Below, piece after piece: positions 8,123 to 16,478 of a stretch of DNA of 64,000 bases. Below the pieces are notes generated by a model. That model was not told where the DNA came from. It did not search any database and saw nothing but the letters and a program-made list of their open reading frames with translations. The stretch spans positions 403,882-467,881 of the forward strand of contig CAWIJL010000018.1 in NCBI GenBank assembly GCA_963836405.1. Reading direction: 5' to 3'. The first letter of the stretch is position 1. Every line of letters begins with the position of its first letter. Position numbers and translations under genes: made by a program. The DNA comes from CAWIJJ01 sp963836405. Its GTDB lineage: Bacteria > Acidobacteriota > Terriglobia > Bryobacterales > Bryobacteraceae.

Positions 8123-10102
8123 TCACTGTTTTCGCAGGAGGCTCGGCGCGGGCCGCGCGGCGCGGGTGCGGATCTGCCTGGCGCGGCTGCGGACCGCGTC
8201 GCTGTCGGCGTAATTCGGGGCCAGCAGCACGTAGGTTTCGTACGCTTCGGCGGCCTGGGTGAATTGGCCGGCCGCTTCGCGGGCGCGGGCCAGTTCCAGG
8301 TATGCCGGCGCGTAGGAAGCATTCAGACGCAGCAGTGCGGCTCCGTCGGTTTCCACATCGCGGGGGCGGTTCATCAGCCGGTGCACGTGCATCAGGTTCC
8401 AGAGGTTGGCGATGGAGCGGGGATTGAGGCGGACGGCTTTGGCGAGCAGCGGTTCGGCCTGGCCGTATTCGCCGCGCGCGACGTGCTGCGAGGCAAGCTG
8501 AAACAGCGGGAGCGCCCATTCGGGCGTCAGGCGCGCCGCTGCTTCAAACGCGCGCCGCGATTCGGCGGTCCGGTTGAGGCCCGCCAGCGCTACGCCGAGC
8601 GCATTCTCCGCGCAGGCGAATTCCGGGTCGCGGCGCAGAACCTGCTGGAGTGTGTTTGCCGCCGAATCGAACTGACTGTTGGCGATCGCCAGGCGCGCTC
8701 CGCAGAACAGCTTTCGGGTCTCTACGGTCTTGTCGGCCGGGCGCAGGATCTGGAGGCGGCCGAATGCATCGTAGGCTTGCTGCAACAGCGCTTTCTTGGG
8801 ACCGATCCGGGTGGACTGCACGTAGTCGGAAACACAGGCCTGGCCGAGTTCTTCGAGGGTTCCCGCCATGAGCGCGGTTGCCGCGGCGCGCTGCGGTCCG
8901 GCGCTCGCCTGCTGCCGGTAGAAATCCCAGGCCCCGCCGGGCTCGAGCACCTGGCCGGCGGCAATGCGGGAACGCAGTCCGCCAAGGGGACTCGGCGCAG
9001 GTTTGGGAATATTCATCCGCCCCAGGCTGGCGGTGAGCGTGAACCGGCCCTCCAGCGTGCTGCCCTCGCCGAAATCCACGGAAAGCCGGTGGGTGCCCAT
9101 TCCCAGGCCCTCGATCCGCAAGGTGCCGTCCGCACGAACGGCCCCGCGAAAGGTGTTGTCTACGTAAACGGCGCTGCCCGTGGGACCGGAAACGTCCAGC
9201 GAAGACACGGTGGCAGGTTTCGGGATCGGGACGTCCGTGGCCATGGGAATGCGGGCGTCAAACGTGCCGGCTACGCGTGGATGCTGGCGGGATTCGGTCT
9301 CCTCCGGGACGACCCGGCCGAGGTAGTCGATCACTTCTCCGGCGCGCACGATGCCGTCCGCATCGCGGTCTGCCTGGCCGCGAAGGCCCTGGAGCAGCGC
9401 ATAGGTGAAGACTCCGTGGCCGCCGCTCCAGCGGACATCTTCGAACGACCGTTCGCTGGGCCGGGAGGCCAGCAGTTTCAAAAAAGAGCGGTCGCGCCGT
9501 CCGATCTGGGCCAGCGATTCGCTGGTTCGATCCGGAGGATCCGACGAATACGTGGACCAGCCAAGGCTGCCGCTATGGCAGGCGTCCACGGCCACGATGG
9601 CGAGGCCGGCACGCAAGCGGTTGCTCAAGACCTCATCCACCTCGGCGAACGGGAGCGCGGTCGCGTGGAGATTCTGGGGGTCCGAATCGTAGGCGACGAA
9701 AAAGGACTCGTTGCGTTCGGCGGTCACGCCGTGCCCGGCGAAGAAGATGTAGACGATATCGTTCGGTCCCGCCGATCCGGCGAGCCACTCTTCGAGACCG
9801 GCGCGGATTCCGGCCAAGGTGGCCTGTTCGTTGGTGAGCAGGCGGATTCGCGCGGGTGGAAGGGATCCGCCCGCGGTGCTGCGAAGGAAGGCGGCGAAAT
9901 CCTCGGCGTCGCGATCCGCGAACCGCAACTGGGCCTGTGGCGGCAGGTTCTCGTGTTTGGATATGCCTACCACCAGCGCCCAGCGAAGGCCGCGGTCGCC
10001 AAGGGGGTTCGCGGGCTGATCGGGTTCAAGGCGCAAGTCGCGATTCTGCTGGGCCGACGCCAAGGCGCAAAACAGCATAGCGGAAATGGCTATCCGGCGC
10101 AT
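8123..10102 (-). CDS. Secreted caspase-like (peptidase C14) protein with C-terminal TPR repeats
   Basis: The ATG at 10102 gives 659 residues with a signal peptide (MRRIAISAMLFCALASAQ); longer upstream starts only add a basic tail. The caspase/metacaspase domain, residues 35-265, shows the catalytic His in IFFAGHGV and the catalytic Cys in VAVDACHSGS, both intact. A beta-sandwich PEGA-like region follows (SAVYVDNTFRGAVRADG, about residues 290-350). From about residue 430 to the end there are several TPR units (for example EFACAENALGVALAGLNRT and ALPLFQLASQHVARGEYGQA). An extracytoplasmic, Arg- or Lys-specific peptidase acting in a protein complex is the family expectation. A 68-residue gene lies 44 bases upstream on the same strand and probably shares its transcript. 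Confidence 0.85.
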   Translation of the reverse strand: MRRIAISAMLFCALASAQQNRDLRLEPDQPANPLGDRGLRWALVVGISKHENLPPQAQLRFADRDAEDFAAFLRSTAGGSLPPARIRLLTNEQATLAGIRAGLEEWLAGSAGPNDIVYIFFAGHGVTAERNESFFVAYDSDPQNLHATALPFAEVDEVLSNRLRAGLAIVAVDACHSGSLGWSTYSSDPPDRTSESLAQIGRRDRSFLKLLASRPSERSFEDVRWSGGHGVFTYALLQGLRGQADRDADGIVRAGEVIDYLGRVVPEETESRQHPRVAGTFDARIPMATDVPIPKPATVSSLDVSGPTGSAVYVDNTFRGAVRADGTLRIEGLGMGTHRLSVDFGEGSTLEGRFTLTASLGRMNIPKPAPSPLGGLRSRIAAGQVLEPGGAWDFYRQQASAGPQRAAATALMAGTLEELGQACVSDYVQSTRIGPKKALLQQAYDAFGRLQILRPADKTVETRKLFCGARLAIANSQFDSAANTLQQVLRRDPEFACAENALGVALAGLNRTAESRRAFEAAARLTPEWALPLFQLASQHVARGEYGQAEPLLAKAVRLNPRSIANLWNLMHVHRLMNRPRDVETDGAALLRLNASYAPAYLELARAREAAGQFTQAAEAYETYVLLAPNYADSDAVRSRARQIRTRAARPAPSLLRKQ

Positions 10103-10146
10103 TTCACTCAGGATGATATCAGTTTGGGGTGTTTGCCGCGCCAGCT

Positions 10147-10353
10147 TCAGTTGACGCGGCGGCGGCGAACCAGCCACGGTTCGAAGGCGCCGGGATTCTC
10201 GAGAATCTCGGCCTCCAGTTCGTTGAACTGGGCGTCGATCACCGCGCGTTCGATGTCCATTCCAAGAGATTCGTCGCCCGTCTGGGCGCGCTTTTCCTGA
10301 ATGAGGCCAAGGATCGCCTCGCACAAATTGACACGTTCAATAGCGGTGGTCAT
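10147..10353 (-). CDS. Small acidic protein upstream of the caspase-TPR gene
   Basis: The 68-residue product begins MTTAIERVNLCEAILGLIQEK at an ATG with a strong GGAGGT site seven bases upstream, which decides the start. It has no signal peptide and no membrane segment. It is predicted to be mainly helical and ends with a short basic tail (WLVRRRRVN). No known family is recognised. Position and strand suggest co-expression with the secreted caspase-TPR protein, but because this product looks cytoplasmic, a direct partnership is not obvious. Confidence 0.7.
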   Translation of the reverse strand: MTTAIERVNLCEAILGLIQEKRAQTGDESLGMDIERAVIDAQFNELEAEILENPGAFEPWLVRRRRVN

Positions 10354-10452
10354 AATCCTTACCTCCACTAAGGTAGACGAAATTTCCCCCACAGAGTTGC
10401 ACTCTCCGGCAGGGTACGGTACTAGGACCACCCTGCCGGATTGTGAAAAAGA

Positions 10453-12648
10453 CTACTGAAACGAGGCCGGTGCGGACGTCCCGGTGAGGGCGAAGAAGAA
10501 GCCCGCGTCGATGGAACCGCCGGCTGTCAAAGGCGCGCTGAACAGGCCGTTGGACCCGGTCGGATTCACCGTCGAATAGACGTACAGTGAGCCGAATGCC
10601 TTTTCCGAGTTCAAGTCGGAAGTGGAAACCGCCGGCAACTGATTCAAGATCGAAGCTGGCACCGTGAATGTTCCCTTGCCCGCCGTGGTGGTGCAAAGGA
10701 AGGAGGTCTGGTCATGGATAGCGTCTGAGCCGCTGCCGGTGATCGTGCCCGCCGAGCCTCCGATCTGCACCAGGTCCGAGGAGTTGCCGCCCGTCCAGTT
10801 CAGGGTCAGGCCGGAATTCCTTGTAACGGCTGTGGGCAGGCCGCCGGTCACCGTCAGCGGAGCGCCGAGAGTCACCGAGGCGTTGAATGCACCGACGTCC
10901 TTGCCTCCGGCTCCGGCCAGCGAGTAGGTGCCGGCGATGATGTTGGCGGCGACCTGACCGGGTATCGAAAATCCCTCGGTTCCGAGGGAGAGGAAATAGT
11001 TGCCGTACGTGGCATCCCGGGTCAGCGCCAGGTTGTTGATGTTCGATCCCGCGGGACCGTTCAGCGTGACCGCGCCGGCGTCCAGGTATTTGACGGTTCC
11101 ACCCGAGCCGACCTGCTCCTGGCTGCCTACCACGCGGCTGACGTAGCACGCCCCGGTTCCCGACGCTGCGGCTTGGTACTGAGCCGCCGAATCGAGCTTG
11201 AAACCGCTAATCTGCGCGAACCCTCCCGAGGCTGAGGACGATTTGAAGGTGCCGGCGCCGGAAATGGTGGTGGAAACGGAAATCAATTCGAAGCTGCCGA
11301 CTGTATAGGTGCCGCCCTGGTCGAACTGCTTCAACTGAGCCTCCGTGAAAGCGTCGGAAACGCAGGCAGTGGCGGAGCCGTTCGGCGCAATGGATATGAA
11401 CGTCGGATTGCTGAGAACGCCGTTGACCGAAACCTGGAACGGAACGGTGCAGCCGGTGGGGACGTTGTTGGGCAATTCGAAATTGATCTGGTCCGCGCCG
11501 GCGAGGCCTGGAGCGCGCCCGGCATACAGCGGCGTGATGCTCACTCCGCCGACCAGCACCTTAACGGTGACCCCGTTGGCTGCGAAATCGTAGCCTGCGG
11601 ACGGTGTGTTGTCGCCGCCAGGCACCGGACCCATTCCGGTGGCCCAGGCAATCAGTATCTGGCCGGGTTTCGCCGGCGAGATGGTGTATCCGCCCACGCT
11701 GCCGGCGGTGAAGCGGTCGATATCGAGCTGGCTCGGCGAGATGTAGTTCTGGACGGTGGCGAGGCCGCTGCCGTCTGTGGATTGAGTCAGCAGGCCGATC
11801 TTGCGCTGCACGACACTCACAGGAAATGGAGCGCTGACCGAGGTGCCGTTGGTAACTGTGACGTTGTAGTTGCCCACTGCGAGACTGGAGGGAAGCACCG
11901 CTGCCAGTTGCGTCTTGTTGCCGACGCAACCATAGAGGTCGGTGTTGCAGGTGTAGACCAGGAATGCGTCGACTTCGGAGCCGCCGGTTGCTGGAGTAAA
12001 GGCGATCTTCACGCCGTCGCTCGAGGTGGGTAGGGGGAAGCCGAACTGCTTCAGTCCGGACGGCGCGAGGTTCGAGCCTTTGACCACGAACACGCTGCCT
12101 TGGGCGATCCTCTCGGTGTAGCTGCCCGCATCCAGAACATCGGTGATGACGGTGGTGGACGTGCCGGGGCCGGGACCGCCGCTCCCGCCGGTAGTGATGG
12201 TGCCGGGGCCGGTGAACGAGACCTTGATGCTGGCACCCTCGATTCCGCCGGTTCCGGCGAGCGTCGGAAACGATCCGGTGGCGCCGGCGTACGTGCCGGT
12301 CCCACCCGTGATCGTAGCGGAGCCGTTAGCGGCCGTCCCGCCGCCAAACAGGCTCGTGGGAATCACCAGGTTTCCTGTGAGGGTGTCGCTGCCGCCGGAA
12401 AGCGCGATTATGAATGGCGCGTTGGCGGGTTCGGTGCCGACGATGGCGCTTAACGGCAGTGAGCCGGTGAAGGTGCCGCTGCCGATGCCGGTCAGGGTCG
12501 CCGTGCCCGTTGCGCTGATGGACGCACCGATCGTCAAGGTTGCGTTTACCGCTAGTGTCGTGCTGATGTCGGCAGCCTGCATTCCCGAAGAGAACACTGC
12601 TGCCAACGCGAATCCTGCGAATGTCAGTTTCATTAGTTTAGGGGTCAT
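10453..12648 (-). CDS. Secreted surface protein with a TIGR03437 (Solibacter)-type region
   Basis: About 731 residues with an N-terminal signal peptide (MKLTFAGFALAAVFSSGMQA; the ATG five codons further up, at 12648, is equally possible and neither has a strong ribosome site). The mature protein is Gly/Ser/Thr/Ala-rich with many short beta strands. The region VGGVSITPLYAGRAPGLAGA continuing into DQINFELPNNVPTG matches the domain first named from Solibacter (TIGR03437). Here it lies mid-protein rather than at the C-terminus and is followed by about 290 further residues. No catalytic motif is visible. Such proteins are numerous in Bryobacterales and are thought to be cell-surface or extracellular; function is unknown. 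Confidence 0.75.
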   Translation of the reverse strand: MTPKLMKLTFAGFALAAVFSSGMQAADISTTLAVNATLTIGASISATGTATLTGIGSGTFTGSLPLSAIVGTEPANAPFIIALSGGSDTLTGNLVIPTSLFGGGTAANGSATITGGTGTYAGATGSFPTLAGTGGIEGASIKVSFTGPGTITTGGSGGPGPGTSTTVITDVLDAGSYTERIAQGSVFVVKGSNLAPSGLKQFGFPLPTSSDGVKIAFTPATGGSEVDAFLVYTCNTDLYGCVGNKTQLAAVLPSSLAVGNYNVTVTNGTSVSAPFPVSVVQRKIGLLTQSTDGSGLATVQNYISPSQLDIDRFTAGSVGGYTISPAKPGQILIAWATGMGPVPGGDNTPSAGYDFAANGVTVKVLVGGVSITPLYAGRAPGLAGADQINFELPNNVPTGCTVPFQVSVNGVLSNPTFISIAPNGSATACVSDAFTEAQLKQFDQGGTYTVGSFELISVSTTISGAGTFKSSSASGGFAQISGFKLDSAAQYQAAASGTGACYVSRVVGSQEQVGSGGTVKYLDAGAVTLNGPAGSNINNLALTRDATYGNYFLSLGTEGFSIPGQVAANIIAGTYSLAGAGGKDVGAFNASVTLGAPLTVTGGLPTAVTRNSGLTLNWTGGNSSDLVQIGGSAGTITGSGSDAIHDQTSFLCTTTAGKGTFTVPASILNQLPAVSTSDLNSEKAFGSLYVYSTVNPTGSNGLFSAPLTAGGSIDAGFFFALTGTSAPASFQ

Positions 12649-12805
12649 CCGATTTTGGGGGCGGAAGCGAATCCGATTCTGCGAGTTCCCGCTGTTTACA
12701 AAGTATTTGTGGGCTTCGGTCAGTGTACTCCGATGGAATGGGTCCTTCAAGTTCTTTTAAAAACGCGCAATCGGGCCACCAATCGGTCCACAAAAAAGCG
12801 CGGAT

Positions 12806-12970
12806 CTACTCCGCACCGGAATTCGCCGGGTCCATCGCCACCGCCAACCCCAATGCGCGGAGCAGCATCGCGTGCTGCCGCGCCTCGCGCCGGCGGTGAT
12901 GGCGATTCCGCCAGATCCGGAAGGATAAGACGGCGAAGAGGCTGAGGACCGTTGCGGCCAGGAGGTTCAT
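12806..12970 (-). CDS. Possible 54-residue single-helix membrane protein
   Basis: Reading the minus strand from the ATG at 12970 gives MNLLAATVLSLFAVLSFRIW, then a strongly basic stretch (RNRHHRRREARQH) and an acidic C-terminus. This looks like one N-terminal transmembrane helix with a positive-inside cytoplasmic tail. The ribosome site is weak and no homologue is recognised. It lies about 150 bases upstream of the TIGR03437-type gene on the same strand. Confidence 0.4.
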   Translation of the reverse strand: MNLLAATVLSLFAVLSFRIWRNRHHRRREARQHAMLLRALGLAVAMDPANSGAE

Positions 12971-13255
12971 GACCCGATACTACGCCCGAATCACGAGGTT
13001 CATAAGCCCCGCCTGCGCGGGGTGAAGGCGGGGAAGCATGGGTTAGTACTGGTTAGTGTTCCGCTTTGATATCCGCGCGGCAGGTTGGCCTGAGAATTCC
13101 CGCAGCCGGGGGCGATTGCGGAGAAACAACTCGCTCGAAGCGTTGGGGCGGCGGGCTTGGCTTGCCGGCGTGGACGCATTTCGAACTCTGGCGTGGTCAG
13201 CCGGCCGTGAGGCGGTAGTTGTTATCATAAAAAGCGATTCATGGACTGTGGGCGG
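12971..13255. other. Intergenic region with first copy of a 21-bp repeat
   Basis: No convincing gene is seen. The stretch contains the first copy of a direct repeat (13177-13197) shared with the region upstream of the DUF433 antitoxin gene. It ends where the broken DUF4258-like frame begins. Confidence 0.5.
13177..13197 (+). repeat. 21-bp direct repeat, copy 1
   Basis: CATTTCGAACTCTGGCGTGGT occurs here and again at 13576-13596. The similarity extends weakly at protein level in one frame (copy 1 reads PAWTHFELWRG, copy 2 PSGTHFELWRG), so it may be a decayed coding remnant. Each copy sits shortly upstream of a toxin-antitoxin module. Confidence 0.8.
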
Positions 13256-13551
13256 ATGGTCTTCAGCGGCCACGCGACGATGCAAAGGGCCTGCCTCCTC
13301 GTTGGAAGCCAGAGCGACTTCCGAACGAGGAACTGCGTAATCTGCAGGAATGGAACAACCCGTAGCGGGATCGCCACTGTGACGCTGCAGCGTGGAGACA
13401 CCATTGTGATCCTAAAACAGGTGCCGCCAGTGTCTGTGAAAACTGCGGGGAGTACTATCTTTCCAGCGAGGTAGCCGCGCAGGGCTTGGAGAAGGCCGAG
13501 TCAGCGGTCAAGAGCGGCGCCGAAGTCGGAATTCTGCGATTCGCGGCTTAG
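13256..13551 (+). pseudogene. Decayed DUF4258 toxin / YgiT-type zinc-finger antitoxin module
   Basis: The start MVFSGHATMQRA matches the first residues of DUF4258 toxins, which usually read like VFSGHAIQRM. The frame then passes after a large deletion into CVICRNGTTRSGIATVTLQR, the N-terminal CxxC knuckle of a YgiT-type zinc-finger antitoxin. A one-base shift near 13427 is needed to continue into VCENCGEYYLSSEVAAQGLE and the C-terminal VKSGAEVGILRFAA, ending at the TAG at 13549-13551. In complete modules DUF4258 precedes YgiT, the same order as here. The toxin is almost entirely lost and the antitoxin is frameshifted, so neither product should be made intact. Confidence 0.75.
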
Positions 13552-13575
13552 GGGTTTGGCTGGCCGTCGGGGACC

Positions 13576-13596
13576 CATTTCGAACTCTGGCGTGGT
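13576..13596 (+). repeat. 21-bp direct repeat, copy 2
   Basis: Exact second copy of the repeat at 13177-13197, 52 bases upstream of the DUF433 start codon. It could contain promoter or operator sequence for the module or be a scar of a duplicated segment; the sequence alone does not decide. Confidence 0.8.
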
Positions 13597-13648
13597 TCCG
13601 ATGCAGTAGTCCGGCGCCTTGGAGTACCATTCTGCAAGAGGCATGCCC

Positions 13649-13870
13649 ATGCCGGCAGGAATAGAGAGAATCACGATTGAACCCGGGAAGCGCGGGGGCA
13701 AACCGTGCGTGCGCGGCTTGCGAATAACCGTCTGGGACATCCTTGCTTGGCTCGGCGCCGGGATGACCGAGGCGCAGATCCTCGATGAGCATCCGGATTT
13801 GGAGAGAGACGATTTCCCCGCCGTTTACCGGTTTGCGGCCGAAACCGGCCGCAGGACTAAAATCGGGTGA
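13649..13870 (+). CDS. DUF433 antitoxin (VapB-like)
   Basis: The 73-residue protein reads MPAGIERITIEPGKRGGKPC then VRGLRITVWDIL, the hallmark IRGxRITV-type core of DUF433, followed by a helix-turn-helix-like LGAGMTEAQILDEHPDLERD. The ATG at 13649 is chosen over the one at 13643 because AAGAGG lies seven bases before it; for the earlier ATG the spacing would be too short. DUF433 proteins act as antitoxins to DUF5615 PIN-like toxins. The stop overlaps the toxin start, so the two are translationally coupled. Confidence 0.9.
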   Translation: MPAGIERITIEPGKRGGKPCVRGLRITVWDILAWLGAGMTEAQILDEHPDLERDDFPAVYRFAAETGRRTKIG

Positions 13871-14223
13871 AGCTGCTGTTGGACGAGAATCTCTCTCCAC
13901 GACTGGTGGAGCGGCTGGCCTCGTTATTTCCCTTCTTGACCCATGTGCGCGACGTTGGATTGAAGCAGGGTTCCGATAGCGTTATTTGGGAGTGGGCGAA
14001 AGAGAACGATCATTCGATTGTTACCACGGATGCCGACTTTGTCGCTCTAAGCGTAAGTCGGGGCTGGCCGCCTAAGGTGCTCCATCGTGAAGAATGCGAT
14101 TTCCCACTCCCGATTATCAAAGGTTTGCTGAGACAGAATGCCGTCCGCATTTCGGAATTTCTGAACGATCGTAATGAAGGCCTGTTGCCGGTACTTCTGA
14201 CGGGCAGCCGGGGGCGGCGATAA
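13867..14223 (+). CDS. DUF5615 PIN-like toxin
   Basis: The GTG at 13867 overlaps the antitoxin stop in a GTGA arrangement. The 118-residue product opens with MKLLLDENLSPRLVERL, in which the first acidic pair of the PIN fold (LDEN) is present, and continues with IVTTDADFVALS, which supplies the next acidic residues. This is the typical DUF5615 (Mut7-C-like) arrangement of a small ribonuclease toxin. Both genes look complete, in contrast to the decayed module just upstream. Confidence 0.9.
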   Translation: MKLLLDENLSPRLVERLASLFPFLTHVRDVGLKQGSDSVIWEWAKENDHSIVTTDADFVALSVSRGWPPKVLHREECDFPLPIIKGLLRQNAVRISEFLNDRNEGLLPVLLTGSRGRR

Positions 14224-14233
14224 GCGGGGTTGG

Positions 14234-14304
14234 CTGGGACGCAGGGATTCGAACCCCGATACGCAGATCCAGAGTCTGCAGTCTTACCGTTAGACGACGT
14301 CCCA
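14234..14304 (-). tRNA. tRNA-Gln (CTG)
   Basis: On the minus strand the 7-bp acceptor stem TGGGACG pairs with CGTCCCA. The anticodon loop CTCTGGA sits between GCAGA and TCTGC and gives anticodon CTG. The T arm GGGGTTCGAATCCC is canonical. The 3' CCA is not encoded. Confidence 0.9.
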
Positions 14305-14375
14305 GGAACGACACCATTTTAGCAGCACCCGGGCGCGCTGTAAAAGCGGGAGCGCGTAGTACACTGAAGCGACAG

Positions 14376-15170
14376 ATGATTAAGCGGTTACGGCTTGGCC
14401 TGTTGCTGCTCTGGTGCGCTTCCGGCCTGTTCGCCGTGGACTGGAAAACGCTGCGCCCTCAGGGCTACGTCAGCGATTTCGCCGGCGTCATCGATGCGGG
14501 CAGCCGGCAGCGGCTGGAGTCCTACGCGGGTGCGGTGGAGCGCGCCACCAAGGTGCAGCTTGCGCTGGTGACGATTCCGTCCTTGCAGGGCGAGCCGATC
14601 GAAGACGTGGCGAACACCATCGCCCGCGCGTGGGGCGTGGGGCAGCGGGGGCAGAACGAAGGAATTCTGCTGCTGCTGTCGATCGGCGACCGGCGCAGCC
14701 GGCTGGAGATCGGGTACGGGCTGGAGCCGATCCTGCCGGACGGCCTGGCGGGCAGCATTTTGCGTGAAATGCGGCCGGCCCTGCGGCAGCAGCAGTACGG
14801 CGAGGCGATGATGGCCGCGGCCGAAACGCTGGGCGAGGCCGCGGCTAAGGCCAAGGGCGTGACCATCAGTGAGAACCTTCCGCGGCGCGTGCGGGCGAGG
14901 CCCTCCGATTCCATTCCGTGGCCGCTCGTGATTGGAGGGATCTTCCTGCTGCTGATGCTGTTTCGCGGCGGAGGGCGCCGGGGACGCGGCGGACGCGGCG
15001 GTGGCGGTGGCGGAGGACTGCTGGCGGCGCTGCTGCTGGGCAACCTGATGGGACGCTCTACCTGGGGCGGGCGGGGCAGCGGCGGGTTCGGCGGCTACGA
15101 TTCAGGCGACAGCTTCGGCGGGTTCGGAGGCGGAGACTTCGGAGGCGGCGGCGCCTCCAGCGACTGGTGA
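14376..15170 (+). CDS. TPM-domain (YgcG/DUF477) membrane protein
   Basis: The 264-residue protein has a signal sequence (MIKRLRLGLLLLWCASGLFA), then a TPM domain over residues 28-155 with YVSDFAGVIDAGSRQRLESY and the conserved IGYGLEPILPDGLAGSILR. One transmembrane helix lies at about 184-202 (WPLVIGGIFLLLMLF), and a long Gly/Arg-rich tail ends GGGGASSDW. The TPM domain therefore faces the periplasm. Related proteins are encoded with LemA, as here, and are linked to envelope functions or photosystem repair in other lineages; the biochemical role is not settled. It starts a three-gene operon with spacings of 7 and 9 bases. Confidence 0.85.
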   Translation: MIKRLRLGLLLLWCASGLFAVDWKTLRPQGYVSDFAGVIDAGSRQRLESYAGAVERATKVQLALVTIPSLQGEPIEDVANTIARAWGVGQRGQNEGILLLLSIGDRRSRLEIGYGLEPILPDGLAGSILREMRPALRQQQYGEAMMAAAETLGEAAAKAKGVTISENLPRRVRARPSDSIPWPLVIGGIFLLLMLFRGGGRRGRGGRGGGGGGGLLAALLLGNLMGRSTWGGRGSGGFGGYDSGDSFGGFGGGDFGGGGASSDW

Positions 15171-15177
15171 GACGGAT

Positions 15178-15888
15178 ATGGAAAAGCTCCTGGAACAACT
15201 GGTCGGAAAACTGCGCAAAGCGTTCGGAGAGCGGCTGATTTCGGTCGTGCTGTACGGCTCCGGCGCGGCCGGAGACTACGACGGAAAATTCAGCGACCTC
15301 AATATTCTATGCGTGCTTTCGCGGGTTACGCCGGATGAGCTACGCGTCAGCGAAGAGATCTTCCGCTGGTGGAGAGAGCAGGGCAGTCCCTCGCCGCTGC
15401 TGTTGAGCGAGCGGGAACTGGCAAGTTCGGCGGACTGTTTCGCCATCGAGTTTCAGGATATCCAGCGGCAGAACCGGCTGCTGCACGGCCGGGACCTGGT
15501 GACCGGCATGCAAATCGGCCACGTGTTTTACCGGGCGCAGGTGGAGCACGATCTTCGCGCCAAAATGCTGCGCTTGCGCCAGAAGGCCGCCGGGATGCTT
15601 TCCGAGCCGGACCTGCTGCGCCGGCTGCTGCTCGATTCGGTATCCACCTTCTGCGTCCTGTTCCGGCACGCGCTGATGCTGCACGGCGTGGAGCGGCCGG
15701 CCAACAAACGCGAGGTAGTACAAAAGACCAAAGAAAACTTCGGTATCGACGCGCTTCCGTTTGACAAACTATTGGACATCCGGGAAGATCGCATGAAGCC
15801 GCGGGACGTGGAGCCCGTCGCGCTTCTCGGTTCGTACCTGCTGGCCATCTCCACCGTAATCGACGCCGTGGACCGGCTGGAAAAATAG
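15178..15888 (+). CDS. Nucleotidyltransferase-like protein (Pol-beta superfamily) with altered metal motif
   Basis: The 236-residue protein begins with a helix and then VVLYGSGAAGDYDGKFSDLN, matching the Pol-beta superfamily GS...SDxD pattern. The second metal-binding acid is Asn (SDLN), so catalysis is doubtful. Residues 110-230 are helical, in the manner of the HEPN- or substrate-binding domains that follow such nucleotidyltransferases. The gene lies between TPM and LemA with almost no gaps, which suggests a shared role in envelope-linked signalling. No substrate can be inferred. A related protein class is annotated only as hypothetical in LemA neighbourhoods, as far as I can recall. Confidence 0.6.
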   Translation: MEKLLEQLVGKLRKAFGERLISVVLYGSGAAGDYDGKFSDLNILCVLSRVTPDELRVSEEIFRWWREQGSPSPLLLSERELASSADCFAIEFQDIQRQNRLLHGRDLVTGMQIGHVFYRAQVEHDLRAKMLRLRQKAAGMLSEPDLLRRLLLDSVSTFCVLFRHALMLHGVERPANKREVVQKTKENFGIDALPFDKLLDIREDRMKPRDVEPVALLGSYLLAISTVIDAVDRLEK

Positions 15889-15897
15889 GAGAACGAC

Positions 15898-16464
15898 GTG
15901 AAAATCGGTCTTATCATCCTGCTCATCGTGGTGGTTTTGCTGCTCGGAGTGGGCGGCAAGTTCGTCAGCGTGAGAAACAACCTGGTCAACCAGCGGGAGG
16001 CCATCAACGCGCAGTGGTCGCAGGTGGATGTGGCTCTGCAGCGGCGGGCCGACCTGATTCCGAACCTGGTGAATACGGTGAAGGGATTCGCGCAGCACGA
16101 AACCGAGGTATTTGCGAACATCGCCAACGCCCGCGCCGCGCTGGTGGGCGCGCGCACGCCGGAAGACCGGATTGCCGCCAACGGCCAGCTCAGCAACGCG
16201 TTGTCGCGGCTGCTGGTGATTTCGGAGAATTATCCGCAACTGCGGTCCAACGAAAATTTTCTTCGGCTGCAGGATGAACTGGCCGGGACGGAGAATCGCA
16301 TTGCGGTGGAGCGGCGCAAGTACAATGAGACTTTGGAAAGGTACAACGCGCAGATCCAGCAATTTCCGCAGAATATCGTCGCTTCCATGTCGGGCTTCAC
16401 GCGCAACAACGCTTACTTCACCACCGAGCCCGGCGCCCGCACCGCACCCAAGGTGGAGTTCTGA
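15898..16464 (+). CDS. lemA: LemA family protein
   Basis: The 188-residue product has the LemA pattern: a short N-terminus with one hydrophobic helix (residues 4-20, GLIILLIVVVLLLGVGG), then long helices containing NQREAINAQWSQVDVALQRR, ADLIPNLVNTVKGFAQHE and LSRLLVISENYPQLRSNENF. The typical C-terminal FTRNNAYFTTEPGARTAPKV follows. The fold is an antiparallel helical bundle anchored in the inner membrane. Function is unclear, though the pairing with a TPM protein recurs across many bacteria. It is the last gene of the TPM-nucleotidyltransferase-LemA set; an aldehyde dehydrogenase follows 14 bases later and could be co-transcribed. Confidence 0.9.
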   Translation: MKIGLIILLIVVVLLLGVGGKFVSVRNNLVNQREAINAQWSQVDVALQRRADLIPNLVNTVKGFAQHETEVFANIANARAALVGARTPEDRIAANGQLSNALSRLLVISENYPQLRSNENFLRLQDELAGTENRIAVERRKYNETLERYNAQIQQFPQNIVASMSGFTRNNAYFTTEPGARTAPKVEF

Positions 16465-16478
16465 CAGGCACACTTTTT

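Noticed and set aside
8264..10300. A 678-codon plus-strand open frame opposite the caspase-TPR gene
   Set aside because: It is the antisense of a gene with clear catalytic motifs and a signal peptide. High GC content keeps antisense frames open, and its composition (Arg/Gly/Ala-rich, no domain) is not protein-like.
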